This document shows positions 8,574 through 17,383 of a stretch of 64,000 nt of DNA, piece after piece. The notes below the pieces were generated by a model. That model was not told the DNA's origin. It saw only the letters and a list, made by a program, of their open reading frames with translations, and did no database searches. This DNA comes from an uncultured Lachnospiraceae bacterium (GTDB lineage Bacteria > Bacillota > Clostridia > Lachnospirales > Lachnospiraceae): assembly GCA_910585965.1 (NCBI GenBank), contig CAJUHH010000002.1:391890-455889 (forward strand), written 5' to 3'. The number at the start of each line of letters is the position of its first letter. Position 1 is the stretch's first letter. A program made the position numbers and the translations under genes.

Positions 8574-8579
8574 TATAAT
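8574..8579 (+). promoter_or_regulatory. Probable -10 box of the XRE gene
   Basis: TATAAT lies 20 bases before the start codon, and AAAAGGAGGG is just before the ATG. No convincing -35 box is seen. Confidence 0.45.
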
Positions 8580-8599
8580 AGAAAAAGGAGGGAAATCTT

Positions 8600-9088
8600 A
8601 TGAATATAAATATCATTTCAAAATATTTGCAATTACTGCGAAAAAAACATAATTACACGCAAGATGAATTAGCAAAAAAATTGGATATATCCAGGCAAGC
8701 TGTTTCCAAATGGGAAACGGGAGTAACAATTCCAGATTTAGAGATTCTGTTAAAAATATCTAAACTTTATGGAATTACAATAAATGATATTTTGGAGCCG
8801 AATATACCGACTAAAATGATAACTGATTTTGAACAATTATCAAAAGTTCCAGAAAACGAATTAAGAGAAATATTGGAACAATTTGATCTGAAATCTCTTG
8901 TTATAGCTTCAATGGGGGCATCTCCAGAAATAAATAATTTGCTAGAAAAATTATTTTCGGATGTAGATTACAAAATGGAAAGAAACTGTATTGGAAGAGT
9001 TAGAGTTGATGAAGTTGAAAGAATACAACAGGAGATAGTTTCTGCCATAAATATACGAGCTTTAGCAGAGGTTAAGGACCGTTGCTGA
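8600..9088 (+). CDS. XRE family helix-turn-helix regulator
   Basis: A 162-residue protein with an N-terminal Cro/C1-type helix-turn-helix (residues 7-61, with T-Q-D-E-L-A-K-K-L and S-R-Q-A-V-S-K-W-E). The C-terminal 90 residues have no clear domain. Codon use is markedly AT-rich compared with the flanking genes, which suggests recent acquisition. It is an orphan gene facing the valS leader. Confidence 0.85.
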   Translation: MNINIISKYLQLLRKKHNYTQDELAKKLDISRQAVSKWETGVTIPDLEILLKISKLYGITINDILEPNIPTKMITDFEQLSKVPENELREILEQFDLKSLVIASMGASPEINNLLEKLFSDVDYKMERNCIGRVRVDEVERIQQEIVSAINIRALAEVKDRC

Positions 9089-9128
9089 TTTACTGGACGA
9101 GATTTCGAGTAATAATTTATAATATATC

Positions 9129-9158
9129 TTGACAACCCTCCATTTCAGGGCTTATATT
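9129..9158 (+). promoter_or_regulatory. Promoter of the valS leader
   Basis: TTGACA (9129-9134), an 18-base spacer and TATATT (9153-9158) lie directly upstream of the T-box leader. Confidence 0.6.
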
Positions 9159-9182
9159 AACCATAGGCATTGATACGAACAA

Positions 9183-9440
9183 AGGTAATGAAAAAGAGGA
9201 GTACGCACAGCCACTTAAAAGAGAGAATGGTTCGTCGGCTGAAAGACCATTTGAAGGAAGGCATGCGGAAGGTAGCTTTGGAACCGGGAGGCTGAAACGG
9301 AAAGAAGAAAAGTAGGCTTCCACGATTAATCCCCGTTATAGGATAAGGTCTGACAGGACCGGTGAGTGAAAATGAAGGTGGTACCGCGTGATAAAATGAA
9401 CGCCCTTTGCTGACGGATGTCGGCAGAGGGCGATTTTTTA
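9183..9440 (+). ncRNA. T-box leader (valine)
   Basis: The diagnostic T-box AGGTGGTACCGCG is at 9376-9388. Upstream are the stem I hallmarks AGTA (GAGGAGTACG), AGAGAG and the G-A-A-C-C-G-G-G-A-G segment. Downstream is a terminator, CGCCCTTTGC (9401-9410) pairing with GCAGAGGGCG (9423-9432), followed by a T run ending at 9440. A GUA triplet at 9272-9274 is a plausible valine specifier, although the fold was not computed. Uncharged tRNA-Val should stabilise the antiterminator and let transcription reach valS. Confidence 0.9.
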
Positions 9441-9446
9441 TGCGCA

Positions 9447-9609
9447 CAGGCATCCAAATGAAATATGTCAGCAAGCTGACGGATGCCTGGCGCGCGAGTA
9501 GGGGAAAGGCTTCCCCTACTCGATTGCGCAGCCCCATGCAGAGGAAGCATGCCGCAGAAGCGGCGCATGGGGCGCGCGGCGAGCAGGGAAGATAAATCTT
9601 CCCTGCTCG
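9447..9609 (+). repeat. Four-hairpin structured segment between the T-box terminator and valS
   Basis: Four successive stems are seen. The first is CAGGCATCC (9447-9455) with GGATGCCTG (9481-9489), enclosing GTCAGC-AA-GCTGAC. The second is CGAGTAGGGGAA (9495-9506) with its perfect complement (9511-9522). The third is GCCCCATGC (9531-9539) with GCATGGGGC (9565-9573), enclosing GCCGC/GCGGC. The fourth is a perfect 14-bp stem (9580-9593 with 9596-9609). No ribosome binding site or coding signal is evident. The second and fourth stems resemble each other in sequence, as in an inserted palindromic repeat. Confidence 0.7.
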
Positions 9610-9672
9610 GTGAAACACAGGACCGCATATGGAAGCTTGCCATAAAAAAGCAGCGTAGAAAAGAGGTAAATT

Positions 9673-12336
9673 ATGGCGAAAGAATTGGCAAAAACATATG
9701 ATCCGAAAGGGATCGAGGACAGATTGTATGAAAAATGGATGGAAAAGAAGTATTTCCATGCGGAAGTGGACAGGAGCAGGAAACCGTTTACGATCGTGAT
9801 CCCGCCTCCGAATATTACCGGGCAGCTCCATATGGGACATGCCCTGGACGATACGATGCAGGATATTCTGATCCGGTTTAAGCGGATGCAGGGATATAAC
9901 GCGCTCTGGCAGCCAGGGACGGACCATGCGTCCATTGCAACGGAAGTCAAGATCATTGAAAAACTGAAGGAAGAGGGCATCGACAAGGAAGATCTGGGCA
10001 GGGAAGGATTCCTAAAGAGAGCCTGGGAGTGGAAAAAAGAGTACGGGGGAAGGATCATCGGCCAGCTGAAGAAGCTGGGATCCTCCTGCGACTGGGACAG
10101 GGAACGCTTTACGATGGATGAAGGCTGCAACAAGGCGGTGACGGAAGTGTTCTGCAAGATGCATGAAAAAGGATGGATTTATAAGGGAAGCCGGATCATT
10201 AACTGGTGTCCGGTATGTAATACTTCTATCTCCGATGCGGAGGTGGAATACGAAGAACAGGCGGGGCATTTCTGGCATATCAAATATCCGCTTTCCGATG
10301 GAAACGGGAAAACGGACAATACGGAATTCCTGGAATTCGCCACTACCCGGCCGGAAACGATGCTGGGGGATACGGCGGTAGCCGTGAACCCGGAAGACGA
10401 AAGATATAAGCATCTCATAGGAAGGAAGGTGCTGCTTCCTTTTGTCAACAGGGAGATTCCCATCGTGGCGGATCCTTATGTGGATATGGAATTCGGGACC
10501 GGCGTGGTAAAAATCACGCCTGCCCATGACCCGAACGATTTTGAAGTGGGAAAGCGGCATGGCCTGCCGGAGATCAATATTATGAACGATGATGCCACGA
10601 TCAACGAGAACGGCGGGAAATTTCAAGGGATGGACCGTTACGAGGCGCGGGCGGCCATCGTAAAGGAATTGGACGAAATGGGGCTTCTCGTAAAAGTAGA
10701 GGATTATTCCCATAATGTAGGAACCCATGACCGATGCAAGACGACGATCGAGCCTCTGATTAAAAAGCAATGGTTCGTGAAAATGGACGAGCTGATCAAA
10801 CCGGCCGTAAAAGCGGTAAAGGAAGGGGAGATCAAGCTCGTGCCGGAGCGCATGGAAAAAACGTATTTTAACTGGACGGACAATATCCGCGACTGGTGCA
10901 TCAGCCGCCAGCTCTGGTGGGGACACAGGATCCCGGCGTATTACTGCGAGAAATGCGGGGAAACGGTAGTGTCGGCCGGGATGCCCGCCGTATGCCCGAA
11001 GTGCGGCGGCGGTAAGTTCACGCAGGACCCGGATACGCTGGATACATGGTTTTCCTCTGCCCTGTGGCCGTTTTCCACTTTGGGATGGCCGGAAAAAACG
11101 GAAGAACTGGATTATTTTTACCCGACGGACGTACTCGTGACCGGGTATGATATTATTTTCTTCTGGGTCATCCGCATGATTTTCTCCGGCTATGAGCAGA
11201 TGGGGGAAAAGCCTTTCCATACCGTGCTGTTCCATGGGCTGATCCGGGATTCCCAGGGGCGGAAGATGAGCAAATCCCTGGGCAACGGCATTGATCCTTT
11301 GGAGATCATCGACAAATACGGGGCAGATGCCCTGCGGCTGACGCTGATTACGGGCAACGCGCCGGGCAACGATATGCGCTTCTATTATGAAAGAGTGGAG
11401 GCCAGCCGGAATTTTGCCAATAAGGTATGGAACGCTTCCCGTTTTATCATGATGAATATGGAAGGGAAAGATGCGGTTGATGTGGCGCTGGACCAGCTGG
11501 AACCGGCGGACAAATGGATTCTGTCCAGGCTGAACCGGTTGGTAAAAGAAGCTACCGACAATATGGAGCATTACGAGCTGGGCATTGCGGTGCAGAAAGT
11601 ATATGATTTTATCTGGGATGAATTCTGTGACTGGTATATTGAGATGGTGAAGCCGAGGCTTTACAATTCCGACAATAAGGAGAGCCAGGATGCGGCGCTC
11701 TGGACATTGAAGACCGTGCTTGCCGGGGCTTTGAAGCTGTTGCATCCTTATATGCCTTTTATTACGGAAGAGATTTTCTGTTCCCTGCAGCCGGAGGAAG
11801 AATCCATTATGATCTCCCCATGGCCGGAATATAAAGAGGAATGGAATTTCGAGAAAGAAGAAAAAGACATCGAGACGATCAAGGATGCGGTGCGGGGGAT
11901 CCGTAACGTGAGGACGCAGATGAACGTAGCGCCAAGCCGGAAGGCGAAGGTATATGTAGTGAGCGAAAATGAAACGGTCCGCGGGGCCTTTGAAGAGGGC
12001 AGGCTCTTTTTCGCCTCGCTGGCATACGCCTCCGATGTGGCTGTCCAAAGGGATAAACAGGGCATTGAAAGCAACGCGGTATCGGTAGTGATCCCCGGAG
12101 CCACTCTTTATATTCCCTTTGCGGAGCTGGTGGACATCGCGCAGGAGATCGGGCGGCTGGAAAAAGAAGAGAAGCGGCTGCAGGGAGAGCTGGCCCGCGT
12201 CAACGGCATGCTGAATAACGAAAGATTTCTTTCCAAGGCGCCGGAAGCGAAGATCGCGGAAGAAAAGGCAAAGCTGGAAAAATATACGCAGATGATGGAA
12301 CAGGTAAAGCTTCGTCTGGAACAACTGAAAGGGTAG
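9673..12336 (+). CDS. valS: Valine--tRNA ligase
   Basis: An 887-residue class I aminoacyl-tRNA synthetase. The HIGH-type motif H-M-G-H is at residues 53-56, K-M-S-K-S is near residue 532, and the editing domain lies between. Two C-x-x-C pairs at about residues 425-445 (C-E-K-C and C-P-K-C) suggest a zinc insertion. The C-terminal coiled coil (about 820-885, L-E-K-E-E-K-R-L) is the ValRS tRNA-binding arm. Length is normal. Expression is governed by the T-box leader upstream. folC follows after five bases, so the two are co-transcribed. Confidence 0.97.
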   Translation: MAKELAKTYDPKGIEDRLYEKWMEKKYFHAEVDRSRKPFTIVIPPPNITGQLHMGHALDDTMQDILIRFKRMQGYNALWQPGTDHASIATEVKIIEKLKEEGIDKEDLGREGFLKRAWEWKKEYGGRIIGQLKKLGSSCDWDRERFTMDEGCNKAVTEVFCKMHEKGWIYKGSRIINWCPVCNTSISDAEVEYEEQAGHFWHIKYPLSDGNGKTDNTEFLEFATTRPETMLGDTAVAVNPEDERYKHLIGRKVLLPFVNREIPIVADPYVDMEFGTGVVKITPAHDPNDFEVGKRHGLPEINIMNDDATINENGGKFQGMDRYEARAAIVKELDEMGLLVKVEDYSHNVGTHDRCKTTIEPLIKKQWFVKMDELIKPAVKAVKEGEIKLVPERMEKTYFNWTDNIRDWCISRQLWWGHRIPAYYCEKCGETVVSAGMPAVCPKCGGGKFTQDPDTLDTWFSSALWPFSTLGWPEKTEELDYFYPTDVLVTGYDIIFFWVIRMIFSGYEQMGEKPFHTVLFHGLIRDSQGRKMSKSLGNGIDPLEIIDKYGADALRLTLITGNAPGNDMRFYYERVEASRNFANKVWNASRFIMMNMEGKDAVDVALDQLEPADKWILSRLNRLVKEATDNMEHYELGIAVQKVYDFIWDEFCDWYIEMVKPRLYNSDNKESQDAALWTLKTVLAGALKLLHPYMPFITEEIFCSLQPEEESIMISPWPEYKEEWNFEKEEKDIETIKDAVRGIRNVRTQMNVAPSRKAKVYVVSENETVRGAFEEGRLFFASLAYASDVAVQRDKQGIESNAVSVVIPGATLYIPFAELVDIAQEIGRLEKEEKRLQGELARVNGMLNNERFLSKAPEAKIAEEKAKLEKYTQMMEQVKLRLEQLKG

Positions 12337-12341
12337 GGGAA

Positions 12342-13652
12342 ATGTCGGCGGATTCTTACCGAAAAGCGGAGCGGTATATTCTGGGATTACCGAAGTTTAC
12401 GAAAAAGAACAGCGTGGAGGATACCGGGAATTTTTTGAAGATTCTCGGTTCTCCTGAGGAAGAAATGAAAATTATCCATGTAGCAGGCACAAACGGGAAG
12501 GGTTCTGTTTGTGCCTACTTGTGTTCCATGCTGGCCAGGGGCGGTTTTGCGGTCGGCATGTTTACATCCCCCCATCTGGTGGATATGAGGGAACGGTTTC
12601 GGACGGACAAGGGACTGGTGACAGAGGAGCAGTTCGTATGGGGATTCGATTATGTGATGGGGCGGCTGGAGAAGATGCGCAGTTTATCTGGGAAACCGGA
12701 CTATCATCCTACTTTTTTCGAGCTGTTATTTTTGATGGGAATGGTGATTTTCCGAAAGGAAGGGGTGGAATACCTCATACTGGAAACAGGGATGGGGGGA
12801 AGGCTGGATGCCACCAATGCGGTGAAAAGCCCTGTTCTTACAGCGATTACTTCTATTGGTTATGACCATATGGAATATCTCGGGGATACGATAGAGAAGA
12901 TCGCAGGGGAAAAAGCGGGCATACTTAAAGCAGGGGTTCCCGTCGTTTTTTGCGATAAAAGAAAGGAAGCGTCCCTTGTGATAGAAGAGAGGGCGAAAAC
13001 GCTGGGAATTAAGGCGGTTGGAATAAAAGAAGGGGATTTCCTTTATAATAAATTAACAAAGAAAAGCATTGATTTTTTCATGCATACTCGGTATTATGGT
13101 TATATTAGGCTGAAACTGGAAACAGATGCCCTTTATCAGGCAGAAAACGCGGCGCTGGCCGTTCGGTGCATGGAAGAACTGCAAGACGGCGCAAAAATGA
13201 AGCGTGAGCAGATCGAGGAAGGCCTGCGGGGGATGTCCTGGGAAGGGCGGATGGAAGAGATTCTCCCTGGAGTTTATGTGGACGGAGCCCATAATGAGGA
13301 CGGGATTCAGGCTTTTGTGCGGTCGGTGGAGGCCGATGGATGCAAAGGCAGGAGATATCTGCTGTTTTCAGCAGTGGAAGATAAAAATTACGGGGGAATG
13401 ATAAATATCTTGAATCGCTGCGAACTTTTTAACGAAGCTGTGGTGGCGGGGATTCATAGTATAAGGGGAGCAGGCGCAAAAACGCTGGAGCGGCATTTCC
13501 AAAGGATGAAATGCGGCATAGCAGAAGATACGGCGCAGGCATTTTATGGTTTGCTGGCAAGAAAACAAGAAGAGGATTTCATATATATTGTCGGCTCGCT
13601 TTATCTGGCAGGTGAGGTGAAGGCATTGTTAAGGAGGAAATCGGATGATTAA
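12342..13652 (+). CDS. folC: Bifunctional folylpolyglutamate synthase/dihydrofolate synthase
   Basis: A 436-residue Mur-ligase-fold enzyme that adds glutamate to folates. The P-loop H-V-A-G-T-N-G-K-G-S is at residues 45-54, the Omega-loop region M-F-T-S-P-H-L follows, and the E-T-G-M-G-G-R-L-D-A-T-N block lies near residue 150. The C-terminal glutamate-ligase domain includes D-G-A-H-N. It starts five bases after valS and overlaps the next small gene by eight bases, so it is part of the valS operon. Confidence 0.93.
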   Translation: MSADSYRKAERYILGLPKFTKKNSVEDTGNFLKILGSPEEEMKIIHVAGTNGKGSVCAYLCSMLARGGFAVGMFTSPHLVDMRERFRTDKGLVTEEQFVWGFDYVMGRLEKMRSLSGKPDYHPTFFELLFLMGMVIFRKEGVEYLILETGMGGRLDATNAVKSPVLTAITSIGYDHMEYLGDTIEKIAGEKAGILKAGVPVVFCDKRKEASLVIEERAKTLGIKAVGIKEGDFLYNKLTKKSIDFFMHTRYYGYIRLKLETDALYQAENAALAVRCMEELQDGAKMKREQIEEGLRGMSWEGRMEEILPGVYVDGAHNEDGIQAFVRSVEADGCKGRRYLLFSAVEDKNYGGMINILNRCELFNEAVVAGIHSIRGAGAKTLERHFQRMKCGIAEDTAQAFYGLLARKQEEDFIYIVGSLYLAGEVKALLRRKSDD

Positions 13653-13854
13653 TTTTGAAGAAGAATTGAAAAAATTCCATCCCAGCCTGGAAGTGGAGGA
13701 TGCGGAGGAATCGATCTATAACCAGGATTTGACGGATATGGCGGATATATTGGTAAGCATGATCAAAGATATGGGGAATACGGCATTTTCGGAACGGCCT
13801 GTAAGACAGGATGAGATAGCGGCCCGCGAAGAAAACGGTTCCTTCGAAGAATAG
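13645..13854 (+). CDS. Conserved small acidic protein of unknown function
   Basis: A 69-residue acidic protein, predicted helical, with no membrane segment. Its ATG lies in the end of folC with an AAGGAGG ribosome binding site, so translation is likely coupled. I do not recognise the family. Position in the operon is the main support for it being real. Confidence 0.7.
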   Translation: MINFEEELKKFHPSLEVEDAEESIYNQDLTDMADILVSMIKDMGNTAFSERPVRQDEIAAREENGSFEE

Positions 13855-13864
13855 GGGGGACGGC

Positions 13865-15283
13865 ATGTTATGTTATAATTGCGGCCGCAATTTATCGGAG
13901 CATGATTTCTGTACTTCCTGCGGTGCGGATGTCAGTATTTATAAAAAAATCATGCATCTTTCCAATCGTTTTTATAATGACGGACTGGAAAAAGCCCAGG
14001 TCAGGGATCTGACCGGCGCGATAAACAGTCTGCGGCAGAGTTTGAAGTTAAATAAGAACAATATAAAAGCCAGGAATTTATTAGGGCTGGTTTATTTTGA
14101 AATGGGGGAAGTGGTGGCGGCCCTCAGCGAGTGGGTCATCAGCAAGAATATCCGGCCGAAGAAAAATATCGCCGATATGTATATCAACATGATACAGACG
14201 AACCAGTCGCGGCTGGATTCCATTAATCAGACGATCAAGAAATATAACCAGGCATTGGCATACTGCCGCCAGGACAGCCAGGATCTGGCAGTCATACAGC
14301 TGAAAAAGGTGCTGTCGCTGAATCCTAAGTTCGTCAGGGCGCACCAGCTGCTGGCATTGCTTTATATCGAGGCCGGGGAATGGGAAAAGGCCCGCAAGGA
14401 ATTGTATAAGTGCGGAAGGATAGATTCGAATAATACGACGACAAGGCGCTATTTAAAAGAAGTGGAGAGGATGCTGGCGCCGGAGGAAGGGCCGGCGAAG
14501 GGAGTCGTCGGGAAGAGGCGGGGCATTTCCCCGGATGTTATTAAATACCAGAGCGGCAACGAGACGATTATCCAGCCGGTCAATGGAAAGGAAAAGAAAG
14601 GAATTTCCGTCCTCGTCAATATGGGGATCGGCATCGTGATCGGGCTGGCGGCAGCTTGGTTCCTGATCCTTCCGGCAAGAATCCAGATGGCGCAGGTAGC
14701 GATGGACGAAGAATTGAGGACGATCGGCGACCAGTCGGATGCCAAGACGGCCACCATCGACGAGATGGAACAACAGGTGAAGCGGCTGACGGAAGAAAAG
14801 ACGCAGCTCGAGGCGCAGCTGGAGAATTATGTAGGAACAGACGGCACGATACAGGCTTCTGACAAGCTGATCGCGGCGGCGAACGAATACCTCGCCAGCG
14901 AGGGAGACGCATTTAAAGTGTCGGAATATCTGGACGAGGTCAATATGGACGAATTGGAAGACACGGCATCGGAGTCGTTTATTATGCTTTACGATACCCT
15001 GACCGCCATGATCGGGCCGGAACTGGCCCAGACTGCTTATGACGAAGGCTATCAGTCTTATAAGGACGGGGAATTCGCGGAAGCGCTGCCGAAGCTGGCA
15101 AAGGCTTACCAATATGATGAGACGAACGGGGATGCTCTTTTCTATCTGGCCAACTGCTATAAGGAAACCGGAAACGTGGAAAGGGCGAAGGAAACGTACG
15201 CGCAAGTCATTGAATTGTTCCCGGGGACGCTCAAAGCGAGCAATTCCCAGACCTATCTGGCAGAATTGAACGATGAAAACTGA
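13865..15283 (+). CDS. Zinc-ribbon, tetratricopeptide-repeat membrane protein
   Basis: A 472-residue protein. An N-terminal zinc ribbon C-x-x-C...C-x-x-C spans residues 3-19. TPR-like helices cover about 30-190, and one transmembrane segment lies near 250-272. A coiled coil (about 295-325) and further TPR repeats (about 400-465) come after the membrane. The orientation places the zinc ribbon and first TPRs in the cytoplasm. It is a scaffold-type protein; partners are unknown. It follows the small gene after ten bases and ends the operon at a strong terminator. Confidence 0.82.
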   Translation: MLCYNCGRNLSEHDFCTSCGADVSIYKKIMHLSNRFYNDGLEKAQVRDLTGAINSLRQSLKLNKNNIKARNLLGLVYFEMGEVVAALSEWVISKNIRPKKNIADMYINMIQTNQSRLDSINQTIKKYNQALAYCRQDSQDLAVIQLKKVLSLNPKFVRAHQLLALLYIEAGEWEKARKELYKCGRIDSNNTTTRRYLKEVERMLAPEEGPAKGVVGKRRGISPDVIKYQSGNETIIQPVNGKEKKGISVLVNMGIGIVIGLAAAWFLILPARIQMAQVAMDEELRTIGDQSDAKTATIDEMEQQVKRLTEEKTQLEAQLENYVGTDGTIQASDKLIAAANEYLASEGDAFKVSEYLDEVNMDELEDTASESFIMLYDTLTAMIGPELAQTAYDEGYQSYKDGEFAEALPKLAKAYQYDETNGDALFYLANCYKETGNVERAKETYAQVIELFPGTLKASNSQTYLAELNDEN

Positions 15284-15310
15284 TATGGAATAAATATAAG
15301 AAAACGGACA

Positions 15311-15345
15311 CAAAAGAGAACATAGGCATATGTTCTCTTTTTGGC
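15311..15345 (+). terminator. Rho-independent terminator of the valS-folC-TPR operon
   Basis: AAAAGAGAACATA, a GGCA loop and TATGTTCTCTTTTT form a 13-bp stem ending in a T run. Confidence 0.85.
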
Positions 15346-15418
15346 CTTATAAGCGCCGGAGGGCGCATGCATGAAAAACCGCGATGTATGACATAGAAAC
15401 AGAGGAAAGGAGAAGCGC

Positions 15419-15727
15419 ATGATAGAAAATTTCAAGGTGATCGATAATTACTTGATGGTCAGAATGCCGGAAGAGATCGATCATCATAAGTCATCATACA
15501 TAAGCGAAAATGCGGACAAGTTTATTGTTCAGGAGAAGGTGGACCATGTGGTCTTTGATTTTGAAAATACGAAATTTATGGACAGTTCGGGGATCGGGAT
15601 TATTCTTGGAAGATACAAGAAGATCGCCTGTTTTGGGGGGAAAGTCTTTGCGATCAACACGGATAATCGGATCAGGCATCTTTTGATGATATCGGGATTA
15701 CAGAAAATTGTGGAAATCATGGAATAA
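15419..15727 (+). CDS. spoIIAA: Anti-sigma F factor antagonist SpoIIAA
   Basis: A 102-residue STAS-domain protein. The phosphorylation motif M-D-S-S-G-I-G is near residue 57, and the first Ser after Asp is the residue phosphorylated by SpoIIAB in Bacillus. Unphosphorylated SpoIIAA binds SpoIIAB and frees sigma F in the forespore. AGGAGAAGCGC precedes the ATG. It heads a tight three-gene operon after a terminator, consistent with its own (SigH-type in Bacillus) promoter, which I could not pin down. Confidence 0.95.
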   Translation: MIENFKVIDNYLMVRMPEEIDHHKSSYISENADKFIVQEKVDHVVFDFENTKFMDSSGIGIILGRYKKIACFGGKVFAINTDNRIRHLLMISGLQKIVEIME

Positions 15728-15742
15728 ACAGGGAGGACTGGG

Positions 15743-16189
15743 ATGAAAAACGAAATGAAGATGGAGTTCGACGCTATATCGGCAAACGAGGCATTTGCCA
15801 GGGTAGCGGTGGCGGCTTTTGTGTCCGAGCTGGATCCTACGCTGGAGGAAGTTTCGGATATTAAGACGGCGGTGTCGGAGGCGGTGACGAATGCGATCAT
15901 CCACGGATATGACGGGATAGAAGGGGGGAAGGTAAACATACGATGCCTCATTGAACAGGATGTGCTGCATGTGGAAGTGGTGGACAAAGGGAACGGCATA
16001 GAGGATATTGAAAAGGCGATGGAACCGCTTTTTACGACAAAGCCGGAACTGAACCGTTCGGGGATGGGCTTTCCTTTTATGGAAGCGTTTATGGATGACC
16101 TGGAAGTGCTGTCCGTAGTGGGAGAGGGGACGACGGTCATCATGAAGAAAAAAATAGGATGCATTCCGTGGATAGAGGATGAGGAATAA
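15743..16189 (+). CDS. spoIIAB: Anti-sigma F factor and serine kinase SpoIIAB
   Basis: A 148-residue GHKL ATPase/kinase. The N box E-A-V-T-N-A-I-I-H-G is at about residues 46-55. The G1 box D-K-G-N-G-I-E-D and the G2 box S-G-M-G-F follow. It holds sigma F inactive and phosphorylates SpoIIAA. It lies 15 bases after spoIIAA and three bases before sigF, the canonical order. Confidence 0.96.
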   Translation: MKNEMKMEFDAISANEAFARVAVAAFVSELDPTLEEVSDIKTAVSEAVTNAIIHGYDGIEGGKVNIRCLIEQDVLHVEVVDKGNGIEDIEKAMEPLFTTKPELNRSGMGFPFMEAFMDDLEVLSVVGEGTTVIMKKKIGCIPWIEDEE

Positions 16190-16192
16190 ATT

Positions 16193-16912
16193 ATGGAGGA
16201 AGTTGCGGTACTGATTGCTCGTTCACAGGCAGGGGATAAGGCGGCGCGGGAAGCGCTGATAGAGAAAAACCTTGGCCTGGTGCATCATATCGTCAGGCGT
16301 TTTCTGGGGAGAGGGTATGATGCGGAGGATTTGTTCCAGATCGGGGCGATAGGGCTGATGAAAGCCATTGATAAGTTCGACCTGGCATATGATGTCAAAT
16401 TCTCCACCTATGCAGTACCAATGATAAGCGGCGAAATCAAACGTTTCCTGCGGGATGACGGGATCGTCAAGGTGAGCAGGACGCTGAAGGAAAACGGATG
16501 GAAGGTCAGACAGGCGGCGGAGCAGATCTACCATGAGCGCGGCAGGGATGCTACGCTGGAAGAGATTGCGGAAGCGACAGGGATAGCCAGGGAGGATATC
16601 GTCATGGCCATGGAAGCCAATGTGGAAGTGGAATCCATTTACAAATCCGTTTATCAGTCCGACGGCAATGAAATCTATCTGGTGGACAAGCTGCCGGAAA
16701 AGAAGGATGACAACGAAAAGCTTTTAAACCATATGCTGCTCGAACAGCTGATCGGGGAACTGGGGGAAGAGGAACGGACGCTCATACATTTGCGTTACTT
16801 TCAGGACAAGACCCAAGTGGAGGTGGCAAAAAACCTGGGCATCAGTCAGGTGCAGGTGAGCCGGATGGAGAAAAGGATATTGATACGGATGAGGGAGAAG
16901 CTCCAAAGCTGA
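16193..16912 (+). CDS. sigF: RNA polymerase sigma factor SigF (early forespore)
   Basis: A 239-residue sigma-70 family protein with region 2 (N-L-G-L-V-H-H-I-V-R-R-F and D-L-F-Q-I-G-A-I-G-L-M-K-A-I-D-K-F-D), region 3 and region 4 (T-Q-V-E-V-A-K-N-L-G-I-S-Q-V-Q-V-S-R). It directs the first forespore-specific transcription. The operon context with its two regulators makes the assignment firm. Confidence 0.97.
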   Translation: MEEVAVLIARSQAGDKAAREALIEKNLGLVHHIVRRFLGRGYDAEDLFQIGAIGLMKAIDKFDLAYDVKFSTYAVPMISGEIKRFLRDDGIVKVSRTLKENGWKVRQAAEQIYHERGRDATLEEIAEATGIAREDIVMAMEANVEVESIYKSVYQSDGNEIYLVDKLPEKKDDNEKLLNHMLLEQLIGELGEEERTLIHLRYFQDKTQVEVAKNLGISQVQVSRMEKRILIRMREKLQS

Positions 16913-16984
16913 TGCAGCTGGGAAAATGAGGATTTATGTGGTAGAATGGAGCTGTATAAAAACGAAGGAAGCGAGGTAAAATGG

Positions 16985-17158
16985 ATGAAAGCTTTTGATT
17001 ATGTGGTGGAAAGCATCGAAGGGGATTATGCGAATTTGAAACAGCTGGGGGTTGAGGGCGATGAGCGGAAGCTGGTTGCCAGGGCCCTTCTGCCGGACGA
17101 AATCGGTGAGGGGACGAAACTTCATTATGAGTATATGGAGTACAGCATTGTAGAGTAG
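16985..17158 (+). CDS. Small DUF3006-like protein
   Basis: A 57-residue protein beginning at the ATG preceded by AGCGAGG. The core V-V-E-S-I-E-G-D-Y-A-N-L and a later L-P-D-E-I-G-E-G-T-K-L resemble the compact beta-barrel DUF3006 family. It follows sigF by about 70 bases and ends just before a strong terminator. Function unknown. Confidence 0.6.
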   Translation: MKAFDYVVESIEGDYANLKQLGVEGDERKLVARALLPDEIGEGTKLHYEYMEYSIVE

Positions 17159-17177
17159 GAATTAGGAGAAAGTATAG

Positions 17178-17280
17178 CGGGAAACCATTTTTGCAAAGAC
17201 CGAAACGCCCGTCTCGCGGGCTGGAAGGAACGGAGCGCCCCGGCCTTTGCAAGAATGGTTTCCCGCTTTGTTTTTTTTTA
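17178..17280 (+). terminator. Very long stem terminator after the sigF region
   Basis: AGCGGGAAACCATT plus TTGCAAAG, about 26 bases, pair with the complementary strand near 17250-17275 with two G-U-type differences. A GCCCG/CGGGC hairpin lies inside the loop and a T run follows. It insulates spoVAA from the sigF operon. Confidence 0.75.
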
Positions 17281-17326
17281 AGATAAACGGGAGATTTTTA
17301 GGAATTGCGTATTTTTCAGGAATTGC

Positions 17327-17355
17327 GCATAAAGGGAATTTTTTTTGCCATAATA
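17327..17355 (+). promoter_or_regulatory. SigG/SigF-type promoter of spoVAA
   Basis: GCATA (17327-17331), a 17-base spacer and CATAATA (17349-17355) match the forespore sigma consensus known from Bacillus, 28 bases before spoVAA. This agrees with SigG control of spoVA in other spore formers. Confidence 0.7.
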
Positions 17356-17383
17356 AGCGTATGGATAATCGCGGAAGGAGCGG

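Noticed and set aside
10012..12324. A 770-codon minus-strand open frame opposite valS
   Set aside because: It mirrors valS codon structure, has no ribosome binding site and no domain; it is an antisense shadow of a well-supported gene.
14453..15313. 286-codon minus-strand frame opposite the TPR gene
   Set aside because: Antisense shadow; the plus-strand TPR and zinc-ribbon motifs are clear.
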